NCBI GenBank assembly: GCA_017303795.1
Contig: JAFLBR010000002.1
Span: 1-64,000 of the forward strand
Direction: 5' to 3'
Source: Cytophagales bacterium
Lineage (GTDB): Bacteria; Bacteroidota; Bacteroidia; Cytophagales; Cyclobacteriaceae
Length of the DNA stretch: 64,000 nt
Below are positions 9,214 through 15,789 of the stretch, in pieces. Each line of letters opens with the position of its first letter. The stretch's first letter is position 1. The notes beneath the pieces are model-generated. The model searched no databases and was not told the DNA's origin. It saw only the letters and a list, made by a program, of their open reading frames with translations. Made by a program: the position numbers and the translations under genes.

Positions 9214-9726
9214 ATTTTGTCTGGTTAACTCCAGATGATGCGTAACATGGTAACATGTAAAGTAAAGCATTTCGCGCAGGGTGAGTTTACCCAATAGCGG
9301 ATGGGGTAAAATGTACGCATCTAATTCAGCTTCGGAGAAGCGATTGATTTTGCTGGAGAGTATTTTTACTTCAGTTGTTAACCACGTGTTTAGATGCTGA
9401 TACTTTTTAGCCTTACCAGTTGCCGGAACAAAGCGGCCACTGGCACGACCGCCAGCTTGCAATTTTGATTTATATTTTTCGATCAGTTGATAGTATGTTT
9501 TACTAGGGCGGTTTGCTTTACCAAATACCAAGCGCAGTAAAAATTTAGGCAGGATAAAAGCAAGTCGTACCGGTTGTACCGATAAACAAATGTGTTCCAG
9601 GTGTTGCACGGCTGTCCACTTGTTGTTTTTGCTGCTGACTAATTCTTCCGCGCTCAATCCGGCCAGGTATTTTTGAAACTCGTGGTGGTTGGTGAGCAGG
9701 GTAGTGGTTAGTTCGGGTTTGGTCAT
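9208..9726 (-). CDS. DinB/YfiT-like four-helix protein
   Basis: The 172-residue protein shows the DinB_2 pattern: an N-terminal helix followed by WTAVQHLEHI (first metal His about residue 45), and a C-terminal YHVTHHLELTRQ motif supplying the other two His. These proteins are putative metal-dependent enzymes, some using bacillithiol or mycothiol; others have no known activity. It is full-length for the family. It stands alone on the minus strand at the edge of the accessory region, and its stop lies inside a long palindrome. Confidence 0.8.
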   Translation of the reverse strand: MTKPELTTTLLTNHHEFQKYLAGLSAEELVSSKNNKWTAVQHLEHICLSVQPVRLAFILPKFLLRLVFGKANRPSKTYYQLIEKYKSKLQAGGRASGRFVPATGKAKKYQHLNTWLTTEVKILSSKINRFSEAELDAYILPHPLLGKLTLREMLYFTCYHVTHHLELTRQNL

Positions 9727-9789
9727 GTTAGTGTGTGTTGCGAAAGATACCGGTTAGTTACAAGAGGTGAAGATCAAACTTGTATTCGA

Positions 9790-10656
9790 TTATTTCTTTT
9801 TCTTTTTTAAGTTCTGCTTATTACTCTGCTTTAGTTGAAGTGTGTCTTTGGCAGTTAGGGAACTTACAACTTTTTTACGGGTTCGTGCTTCCAATTCTAA
9901 TCTTGCTTTGCGGGCAACGGTACCGCCTTGTTTGGCTGCTACTTTACTCTCGTCAAATGTTTTTGGATTGATTGCTTCTGATATGTCTTTCGCAGAAGCT
10001 TCGGCCAACATGTTTAAGATTAATTCGGTGTTGGTCATGTTGTCGCGCAGATTTTCTTTCTTCAATCCTTTCAGGATTTTATATTCTTTCGTGGTTTTGT
10101 CTGACCAGGCTTTGGTAATGATGTCGGTTAGTGTTGCGAAATGAACGCCTTCTTTTAGCCCGCGTTTCTTCCATTCGTTGGTAAGTTCTTTTCTTATCTC
10201 AATACTTTTCAGGCGTTGGTTAATCCAGTTTTCGGAGTAGCCCAAGTTGAGATATTGTTGTAAGGCCCGGTCGATGGATAATTCAGGGTCTTGCATTTCA
10301 TCCAGTCTTTCGGAAGCCACTTGTGCCAACCAAAGTTTAAAGGGTTCTGCCTTTGGTGATGGAATGGATTGAATAAGGCGGAAAAGTTGTTCGGTATCGG
10401 CAACATCGGTTAAGTAGTATTTACCGTCAGACGATTGCATTTTCAGTTGGTTACAATTTGTAACCGACTGATTTCCTTCCTTCAAAAGTCTGTGTTTCAG
10501 TACTTTCCAGTAGTTTCTGGCTCCCTGATAGCTGCTTTGTTCGGTTAGCACCGCAATAACATCAATAATAGAGATGTACCACTTTTCCTGCTCCTCATCC
10601 CAAACGGTTCGCACCTGTTTGTCCTCAAAGATTTTTATCTCATTCTTTTTATCCAT
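9790..10656 (-). CDS. BRO-N/DinD-like phage antirepressor-family protein
   Basis: The frame extends to a TTG at 10686, but the ATG at 10656 is preferred because it leaves the operator-like repeat at 10675-10699 outside the gene; this gives 288 residues. The N-terminal third matches the BRO-N/antirepressor fold (IKIFEDKQVRTVWDEEQEKW, then IIDVIAVLTEQSSYQGARNYWKVLK and YYLTDVADTEQLFRLIQSIPS). The C-terminal part resembles DinD-like proteins (TNTELILNMLAEASAKDISEA) and ends in a Lys-rich tail. BRO-N proteins bind DNA and often come from phages. No other phage genes are near, so this is an orphan chromosomal copy. Its role is unknown; autoregulation is suggested by palindromes upstream and inside it. 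Confidence 0.8.
   Translation of the reverse strand: MDKKNEIKIFEDKQVRTVWDEEQEKWYISIIDVIAVLTEQSSYQGARNYWKVLKHRLLKEGNQSVTNCNQLKMQSSDGKYYLTDVADTEQLFRLIQSIPSPKAEPFKLWLAQVASERLDEMQDPELSIDRALQQYLNLGYSENWINQRLKSIEIRKELTNEWKKRGLKEGVHFATLTDIITKAWSDKTTKEYKILKGLKKENLRDNMTNTELILNMLAEASAKDISEAINPKTFDESKVAAKQGGTVARKARLELEARTRKKVVSSLTAKDTLQLKQSNKQNLKKKKK
10449..10465. promoter_or_regulatory. palindrome GGTTACAATTTGTAACC inside the BRO-like gene
   Basis: A perfect 8+1+8 palindrome, extended by CAGT and ACTG outer arms after a one-base break. It lies in the coding sequence (the VTNC region of the protein) and is identical to the copy at 10761-10777. Repetition upstream suggests a protein-binding site, but codon conservation could also explain this copy. 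Confidence 0.4.
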
Positions 10657-10674
10657 GTTTATTATTTCATTTTC

Positions 10675-10699
10675 AAACCGTGACAATCGGTCACGGTTT
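10675..10699. promoter_or_regulatory. operator-like inverted repeat before the BRO-like gene
   Basis: AAACCGTGA and TCACGGTTT form perfect 9-bp arms around a 7-bp spacer, 19 bases upstream of the preferred ATG. Arm length, spacer and position fit a dimeric repressor site. Which protein binds is inferred; the BRO-like product itself is one candidate. Confidence 0.5.
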
Positions 10700-10760
10700 C
10701 AATTAGTTTAGTTACTGAGTTGACTAAAATTTGTAGCCAACTGATTTAACTCTCTCAACT

Positions 10761-10777
10761 GGTTACAATTTGTAACC
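10761..10777. promoter_or_regulatory. palindrome GGTTACAATTTGTAACC upstream of the BRO-like gene
   Basis: Identical to the 17-bp palindrome inside the gene, 312 bases away, and about 105 bases upstream of the start codon. Two identical perfect palindromes bracketing a start suggest a cooperative operator pair. Confidence 0.45.
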
Positions 10778-10849
10778 GTTTCAGTTTTTCTCCTATAAAT
10801 GGCTAATGCTTCTTATTTTTTTGATAAACCCCTTTAAGAGCAAGCATTT

Positions 10850-10893
10850 AAAGATAAGCCGATTGGGAAAGAAATACCAATCTGATTTTAAGA
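10850..10893. repeat. degenerate hairpin repeat, member 1
   Basis: Related to the segments at 11036-11080 and 12443-12487: all carry AAAG-TAA, then a GATTGG/GGTTGG-like arm, about 10 bases with GAA, and a CCAAT arm. The arms here are GATTGG and CCAATC. Probably a decayed small interspersed repeat. Confidence 0.35.
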
Positions 10894-11035
10894 TAGTTGA
10901 TCAAACCTGTACGTTGAGAAGAACACAAACGATCGAGTAGAAAAACATTTCATAGATGAACCAACTAACAATTTCGTGATTCCAGTATGCCGCGCCAGCA
11001 GGAACGGAATAACACCGTTGTAGGGGGTGGAGTTA

Positions 11036-11080
11036 CTAAAGTAAACAGGTTTTAGAAGAATGCCAATCAAACCCTCCGTG
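11036..11080. repeat. degenerate hairpin repeat, member 2
   Basis: Shares TAAACAGGTT, AGAATGCCAAT and spacing with the member at 12443-12487. No gene function is evident. Confidence 0.35.
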
Positions 11081-11096
11081 TACTAAACATTCTGGT

Positions 11097-11459
11097 TTAC
11101 CACTGCTGAATAATAACACATACCTGATGATCGCGCAGGGCAAATTCTTTAGCTCCCCACGGGCGAAGCGTAACCTTGTTCAGGTTGGGATGCAGAAATT
11201 CGGGATGGGATGCGCTTACTTTTTTGTACACGTCATCAATCGCATGGGTTACCAGCCGAAACTCAGGATTGTGTTCTTTCGCCAGCGCATGATGCTGAAA
11301 GAGGAACAAGCGCAATTCATTTTTTTCGAGTACACAAAATGGATTTTCTGACTTCAATTCTTCATGTCCAATGGAAAATTCGAGGCAATCAACAAAGAAT
11401 TTGATGCCATCTTGAATGGAGGCGTAGTACACATTGGGAATTAACCGCGTAAAGTTCAT
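11097..11459 (-). CDS. VOC-fold (glyoxalase/bleomycin-resistance-like) protein
   Basis: The 120-residue product starts at the ATG at 11459. The same frame stays open upstream to 11570, but that extension runs into the palindromic element at 11546-11640, so it is not part of the gene. The body has the VOC pattern: LIPNVYYASIQDGIKFFVDCLEF at the start of one beta-alpha-beta-beta-beta module, LFLFQHHALA, then a second module ending in PWGAKEFALRDHQVCVIIQQW. VOC proteins include lyases, dioxygenases and drug-binding proteins; the specific function cannot be read here. Its first 18 codons are duplicated at 11642-11695. Confidence 0.75.
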   Translation of the reverse strand: MNFTRLIPNVYYASIQDGIKFFVDCLEFSIGHEELKSENPFCVLEKNELRLFLFQHHALAKEHNPEFRLVTHAIDDVYKKVSASHPEFLHPNLNKVTLRPWGAKEFALRDHQVCVIIQQW

Positions 11460-11545
11460 GCGTGATTCTGTTTTTGAAGCGGATCGTATTGCAAAGATGT
11501 CTTTAATTCTGAAATACCCGAATTGATCAGGATCAAAAAAATGCG

Positions 11546-11640
11546 CCACCGCCTTTGCGGTGTTCTTCACCGGCAGCTTCGTAAACTTAATAAATTAATT
11601 TTGATTGCATGTTGGTGAAGAACACCAACATGGGCGAGGG
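11546..11640. repeat. palindromic element, copy 1
   Basis: Roughly 95 bp with nested inverted repeats: TGTTCTTCACC followed by GGCAGCTTCG on one side, ATGTTGGTGAAGAACA on the other, and A/T-rich core TAAACTTAATAAATTAATTTTG between. Each arm (for example GGTG-TTCTT-CACC) can also fold alone. It shares core and arms with copies at 11766-11858 and 13081-13178. It lies just upstream of the VOC gene. Confidence 0.7.
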
Positions 11641-11641
11641 G

Positions 11642-11695
11642 GCCATCTTGAATGGAGGCGTAGTACACATTGGGAATTAACCGCGTAAAGTTCAT
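11642..11695 (-). pseudogene. truncated duplicate of the VOC gene 5' end
   Basis: The first 18 codons of the VOC gene (ATG at 11695) are repeated here without change and then run into palindromic element copy 1, where the frame becomes unrelated. The similarity continues upstream of the ATG to about 11765 with scattered changes. The period to the intact gene is 236 bp. No function is expected. Confidence 0.7.
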
Positions 11696-11765
11696 GCGTG
11701 ATTTGGTTTTGAAGCTGAGCGTATTGCAAAGATGTCTTTAATTCTGAAATACCGGAATTGATCCC

Positions 11766-11858
11766 TTGCCTATGCCGTTGTTCTTCACCGGCAACATCAT
11801 AAACTTAATAAATTAATTTTGTTTGCATGTTGGTAAAGAACACCAAGGTGGCGAGGGG
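11766..11858. repeat. palindromic element, copy 2
   Basis: Same structure as copy 1: TTCTTCACCGGCAACATC, the TAAACTTAATAAATTAATTTTG core, then GCATGTTGGTAAAGAACACC. Its right end directly abuts the stop codon of the lipoprotein gene at 11859, so it may serve as that gene's terminator or junction. Confidence 0.7.
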
Positions 11859-12374
11859 TTATGTCTTTGTTAACTCTACTTTATAGTCAAAAGGTCTTGC
11901 TTTTATTGCACGTTTAAATCCTTCAGTGTCCTTGATTGCTTTTTGCCAGTCGTCAATGGTCGGCTTGTCAATGCTCCAAAGATTAAAACTTTCGATTTCT
12001 CCAATGTCTGTAGCTTTATAGTATAATGTTAGTTTAACTTGATAAAATTCCTCATCATCGGGGTCAGCAATTTGTCGGGTTAGATTAAATTCAAACTTTC
12101 CACCACTACCGTCCCAGTCGTATGTTCCATATTGAAATAACAACATATCATCGTCTGCATTTTCGCTCCCTGTGTCAGTCTTGTAATTTTTATAAAAGTC
12201 AAGAATTGAAGTCAATGCTGTCCCCGGAGTAATGTTGTCGTCAGTGATGTTTGAATTTACTATTCCTTCAAGGGTTATCTTCGATTCTTTCACGTCAATT
12301 TGTTCTTGATTTGAATTTGTCCTACAACTATTTAATAAAACCAAAATTGGTAACAAGGTTATTCTTAGTCTCAT
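11859..12374 (-). CDS. hypothetical lipoprotein
   Basis: The 171-residue protein starts with a lipoprotein signal (LVLLNSC, Cys17). The mature part is acidic and includes SILDFYKNYKTDT, DMLLFQYGTYDWDGSGGKFEFNLTRQ and a WQKAIKDTEGFKRAIKARPF segment. I recognise no named domain. The stop codon touches palindromic element copy 2. It is A/T-rich like the rest of the accessory region and lies about 150 bases after another lipoprotein gene on the same strand. Confidence 0.7.
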   Translation of the reverse strand: MRLRITLLPILVLLNSCRTNSNQEQIDVKESKITLEGIVNSNITDDNITPGTALTSILDFYKNYKTDTGSENADDDMLLFQYGTYDWDGSGGKFEFNLTRQIADPDDEEFYQVKLTLYYKATDIGEIESFNLWSIDKPTIDDWQKAIKDTEGFKRAIKARPFDYKVELTKT

Positions 12375-12442
12375 AAATTTATCTGTCTTTTTTGTGTTGC
12401 CCGCATTACTACCAAGCCTTGTATCTTTTAAAAACAGCGTGT

Positions 12443-12487
12443 TGAAAGATAAACAGGTTGGAGCAGAATGCCAATTTGGTTTAGGAG
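12443..12487. repeat. degenerate hairpin repeat, member 3
   Basis: AAAGATAAACAGGTTGG, AGCAGAATG, then CCAATTTGGTT; the arms GGTTGG and CCAATT pair with G-T wobble. It lies between two lipoprotein genes. Related to the members at 10850 and 11036. Confidence 0.35.
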
Positions 12488-12528
12488 TGCTTAAACATAA
12501 AGCATGCAGTTAATAAACTGATGACTTA

Positions 12529-13035
12529 TTATAGATAAACTTTTACTCCAATGTATTTATCAAATTCCATTTGGTCTTTGATCGAAAGACGTTTTCTCAT
12601 ATAGCGAAGACTGTAACCTCCCTCCATTCTTCCTTCTTGGTCCAAGATGTACCAATCTTGAATATCATTTTTTATGAATTTTAATTTATCTCCTTGTTTA
12701 AGGTCGAACTCACTGGGTATTTCAAATATTTCGGCTACGCATGAATCTAAATCAAAAACAGGGTTGACAAGCCATGTAAACGCTGTTTTTCCTTTGTTGT
12801 CCGATACGGGTATTTTAACGCATGCATTTGATGACTCAGGTTTTGTTTTTAACTTTTCAATGAAAGAATTTATTTGACTCTGTGCTTCTTTAACAGTCAT
12901 CAAATATTCTGAATCATCTGAGTTAATATTTGCAAAAATTGGTTCGTCATCTTTTCGGTCAAATGAAGTTTCCTTAGTTGAACAACTACTTAATAAAAAG
13001 AAAATCCCAATGATATAACTAATTCTCTTTGTCAT
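12529..13035 (-). CDS. DUF2314-like lipoprotein
   Basis: The 168-residue protein has a clear lipobox (LLSSC, Cys18). The C-terminal two thirds follow the DUF2314 pattern: AFTWLVNPVFD (Trp), FEIPSEFDLKQGDKLKF, then IQDWYILDQEGRMEGGYSLRYMRKR (the I-x-DW and G-G-Y-x-x-R features). DUF2314 has no known activity and occurs in scattered, often variable, genomic contexts. The gene is flanked by palindromic element copy 3 upstream and a degenerate hairpin downstream. Confidence 0.72.
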   Translation of the reverse strand: MTKRISYIIGIFFLLSSCSTKETSFDRKDDEPIFANINSDDSEYLMTVKEAQSQINSFIEKLKTKPESSNACVKIPVSDNKGKTAFTWLVNPVFDLDSCVAEIFEIPSEFDLKQGDKLKFIKNDIQDWYILDQEGRMEGGYSLRYMRKRLSIKDQMEFDKYIGVKVYL

Positions 13036-13080
13036 ATTTGAAAATCACTTTTTGAATTGTTCCCAAACTGTCCGGTTACT

Positions 13081-13178
13081 TGCCTACTGCCTTTGCCAGT
13101 GTTCTTCACCAGCAACATCGTAAACTTAATAAATTAATTTTGGTTGCATGTTGGTGAAGAACACCAATATGGGCGCTG
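13081..13178. repeat. palindromic element, copy 3
   Basis: Same arms and core as copies 1 and 2 (TGTTCTTCACCAGCAACATC; TAAACTTAATAAATTAATTTTG; GCATGTTGGTGAAGAACACC). It lies between the small partner gene of the PHP-ATPase and the DUF2314-like gene. It is followed by GTCTATGCACAGTATTGGCG and GTTAGGT. Confidence 0.7.
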
Positions 13179-13220
13179 GTCTATGCACAGTATTGGCGTT
13201 AGGTTTTTTAGTCCAGTCTT

Positions 13221-13523
13221 TCATTTTGGGCTATATTTTCCAATCGCCTCTTTGTATAGGCTCTCAGATTCGTCTTTGAATTTATCTCTCATCGCCTGAA
13301 GATTCGTGAATTTCTCGTAGATATTCTTGTAAATTATTTGATGAGCTTTGTTAGCTAGTTTTTCTTCTGAATAGACATCCATCTCAAAATCACTTGATAT
13401 AGTACTATTTAGAAGACTCAGCAAATCGTCCTTATTGATTTTGTCAATCTCAGTCCAGACGGAATCACTGCTAACAATCTTTAGATAGTAACCTTTGTTA
13501 TCATCAATTTTTAAGTATTTCAT
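13221..13523 (-). CDS. small protein coupled to the PHP-ATPase gene
   Basis: I do not recognise this protein. The ATG at 13523 gives 100 residues and overlaps the end of the PHP-ATPase gene by 20 bases, so translational coupling is likely; a second possible start lies ten codons upstream. The product is charged and helix-rich (YSEEKLANKAHQIIYKNIYEKF, then AMRDKFKDESESLYKEAIGKY) after a strand-like N-terminus, with no signal or membrane segment. The tight overlap says it works with or regulates the ATPase; that is inference. Confidence 0.65.
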   Translation of the reverse strand: MKYLKIDDNKGYYLKIVSSDSVWTEIDKINKDDLLSLLNSTISSDFEMDVYSEEKLANKAHQIIYKNIYEKFTNLQAMRDKFKDESESLYKEAIGKYSPK

Positions 13524-15516
13524 AGCTTTTTGTTCTTCTATCTGTATATGCATCTATTCCAGCTTCAAGGCAGTTAAGCATTGCGTCAAAATTCAATATT
13601 GTGTCACCTGTTGGACTTTTCAACTCTTTACTTGATGGGTAACCAAAATAGACCCGATACTTCACGCTACCGTTTTCAAGCTTCTTATCAGTATAAAGAA
13701 TATAATCAGGCTTTATGGATGCTCCTACGGTACTGTTGTGTGTAACAACTATAACTGGAATCTCTTTAGCTATATCCTTAATAAGTTCGTTAACTTCATT
13801 TTTCAGGAAAATGTTGTCAAACGAAGATTCGGGTTCATCTAACAACAAGAGGTCGTGTTTAAGAGCATCACTTATTTCATGTAGAAGATTAAATTCTGAC
13901 CTTTCTCCTCCAGATACAGGGTAACCATGTTTATTCAAAGTCTTATATTCAATATCGACAAAGTACCTGTAGTATTCCGTAGCCTCCAGTTCAATGCCTT
14001 TTAGGGATTGTAGGTATTCATAAGGATTGTCATATTTACTGTAGGTATCCATAAATGACAGTTTCCGCTTACTCTTATTTTTTAGTTGAGTTGCACCAGT
14101 AAATTGTCTAACATAAGCGACCACTTTAAATCCTCTAATTTCCTTCCGGTCAATTTCTCTTTCATTCTTAATATCTCTTGTTATTTGCGAAAACTTCTCG
14201 GCCTTTTTGTTATCCAGTAGTATTTTATAGAAGTCAATATCTTCAGGATGTGTACAATTAGTTCGAAATCTCAGTTCTTGTTGAACATTTGAAACCAATT
14301 CATTCACCCATTTTTTCTTTAAGTTCAGTTCTTCTGTTTCAACATATGTTTTGATTAATTCAACTACCAAATTTTTGAGATTGGTGATTGAAATATGTCT
14401 ATCTATTAATTCTTTATACGCCACATTTTCAATAAGGAGTATCGTTGATTCAATTAGTTTTTTTAAACTTTCTTGCCTGACTTCAGTAAATAAACTTTCA
14501 GCAAATAAGGCCGCTTTAGAATATGTGTCCGACTTGTCATTTTCTGATGCAAACCTTAGCAAGGTTGAAATGTACTTTTCAATATCTATCTCATTTTGCT
14601 TTAAATCTACACTTGAAATGTCTCCAATAACATCTTTAAATTCTTTGAGGAACGTTTCCGACACATTGCTGTGTCTTATACTCATCAAACCTTCAAATTT
14701 TGCTTCGTCATTTTGAAGTAATGAAAACTGCTCTATGAATTTGACGTTCTCAAAGGAGTTACATATTCTTTCAAGCGTATAAGTCTTCCCAGTTGAACGT
14801 TCTCCAAAAATTATATTTAACCCGGTTGAAATCTTTAGTCCATCGTCTGTGACTTGAAATAATTTATTTCCATCTTCTCTCGATAGGAATACCTTATTCT
14901 TGTCAAAAAGGCATGACTTTATACCATTAAAAGTTAATTCTTCTATATCAATAAAAGTTTGTCTTACTGGAAATGAATTTAAGCTTTCATGAAATCTCAT
15001 GTCGCTAAAGATTACAGGAACAAGTTTATCAACTTCTTTCAAACATGCTTTAAACTTTCTAACACTTGTAACTTCTCCAGCAGAAATATGGTGCTTCAAT
15101 TTGTTGATTACTTCTTGTTTAATTACCGGTTTCTTGTCGTAATGCGGAATTAACAGGTACTTAGATAAGTCGGTAAAAATTAAACAGAATTTCTCCAAAG
15201 AGATGTAGTCGGTGTTACTCAAGATTTCTGCTTTTACCTGAGCACACTTCTCACCAAACTCTTCGTGGTCTTTGTTATCAGATATGAGTAGGATATGTCC
15301 ACCTTCCAAATCAATTTCAATACCTGGAAACACAGTAATGTCTAATGACGATGAAATGATCTCAAATTGCTCTTTGTCGAAGGTGTTATGATTTGTAATT
15401 GCAATACAATCAATTTCCATACACCTTACATATTCTTTCAACTTGTCTAAAGAAAATTCGACCGGGTTGTCGCTTACTGTTGTTATTGTATGAATATGGA
15501 GGTCAATCTTTTTCAT
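13504..15516 (-). CDS. PHP-domain/ABC-type ATPase fusion (Ppl/TrlF-like), candidate defence protein
   Basis: The 670-residue protein joins two catalytic modules. Residues 1-220 are a PHP-type metallo-phosphoesterase domain: DLHIHT (H7, H9), TNHN (H43), GIE (E67), IPHYDKK (H125) and SDMRFH (D172, H176). Residues 225-650 are an SMC/ABC-like ATPase: Walker A GERSTGKT (238-245), a long helical insertion (about 260-500), signature VSGGERS (534-540), Walker B LLLLDE (to E561) and H-loop THN (H593). Such fusions resemble, from memory, the single-gene Ppl anti-phage system and the NCBI TrlF family. All key residues are present. It is A/T-rich beside repeats and is followed by a coupled small gene. 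The defence role is inferred. Confidence 0.82.
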   Translation of the reverse strand: MKKIDLHIHTITTVSDNPVEFSLDKLKEYVRCMEIDCIAITNHNTFDKEQFEIISSSLDITVFPGIEIDLEGGHILLISDNKDHEEFGEKCAQVKAEILSNTDYISLEKFCLIFTDLSKYLLIPHYDKKPVIKQEVINKLKHHISAGEVTSVRKFKACLKEVDKLVPVIFSDMRFHESLNSFPVRQTFIDIEELTFNGIKSCLFDKNKVFLSREDGNKLFQVTDDGLKISTGLNIIFGERSTGKTYTLERICNSFENVKFIEQFSLLQNDEAKFEGLMSIRHSNVSETFLKEFKDVIGDISSVDLKQNEIDIEKYISTLLRFASENDKSDTYSKAALFAESLFTEVRQESLKKLIESTILLIENVAYKELIDRHISITNLKNLVVELIKTYVETEELNLKKKWVNELVSNVQQELRFRTNCTHPEDIDFYKILLDNKKAEKFSQITRDIKNEREIDRKEIRGFKVVAYVRQFTGATQLKNKSKRKLSFMDTYSKYDNPYEYLQSLKGIELEATEYYRYFVDIEYKTLNKHGYPVSGGERSEFNLLHEISDALKHDLLLLDEPESSFDNIFLKNEVNELIKDIAKEIPVIVVTHNSTVGASIKPDYILYTDKKLENGSVKYRVYFGYPSSKELKSPTGDTILNFDAMLNCLEAGIDAYTDRRTKSYEILKN

Positions 15517-15645
15517 TTATCTCGATAATGCGAATCTTAGTCTCTTTATTAGAAACCTACCTCCAACCCTTTTATTTAAGACACTGTATGGTCTAACATG
15601 CCTTGATTACTTTGACAAATATCCTTAACAAGTGCCCTCCCCGCA
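15517..15645. promoter_or_regulatory. upstream region of the PHP-ATPase gene
   Basis: No gene fits here. The region runs from the PHP-ATPase start to the direct repeats at 15646-15682 and should contain its promoter. No clear Bacteroidota promoter pair could be fixed by eye. Confidence 0.35.
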
Positions 15646-15682
15646 ACGTGGTTTTCCCCGTATTTTATACGTGGTTTTCCCC
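15646..15682. promoter_or_regulatory. two direct repeats of ACGTGGTTTTCCCC
   Basis: The 14-mer occurs at 15646-15659 and 15669-15682, start to start 23 bases, about two helical turns, so both would face the same side of the DNA. It lies about 130 bases upstream of the PHP-ATPase start. A paired activator or repressor site is the natural reading; the binding protein is unknown. Confidence 0.45.
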
Positions 15683-15734
15683 CTAACCGCGGGGCAAAAC
15701 CCCCATAGGCGTGTTTAATGAGCGGGATTCAAAC

Positions 15735-15766
15735 AAAAAATCCCCCGCCTGCTGGGCGAGGGATTC
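15735..15766 (-). terminator. rho-independent terminator after accC
   Basis: On the minus strand a hairpin with AATCCCTCGCCC and its GGCGGGGGATT partner is followed by a run of T's. It begins about 25 bases after the accC stop and closes the accB-accC unit, separating it from the accessory region. Confidence 0.85.
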
Positions 15767-15789
15767 AGAATTTCTAATTCAAATTCTGC

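Larger units (their letters stand above)
10657..11096. other. 440-bp non-coding stretch upstream of the BRO-like gene
   Basis: No convincing gene is present. The stretch holds two palindromes near the BRO-like start (10675-10699 and 10761-10777) and two members of a degenerate hairpin repeat (10850-10893 and 11036-11080). The BRO promoter should lie between about 10675 and 10780. Confidence 0.5.

Noticed and set aside
10888-11070. 60-codon open frame on the minus strand
   Set aside because: Covers a degenerate hairpin repeat, has no recognisable pattern, and composition looks random.
13198-13204. GTTAGGT beside palindromic element copy 3, resembling an integron attC core (GTTRRRY), with genes set between palindromes like cassettes
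   Set aside because: Copies 1 and 2 lack a matching core, the opposite-end core is missing in copy 3, and no integron integrase is in the window. One 7-base match is weak.
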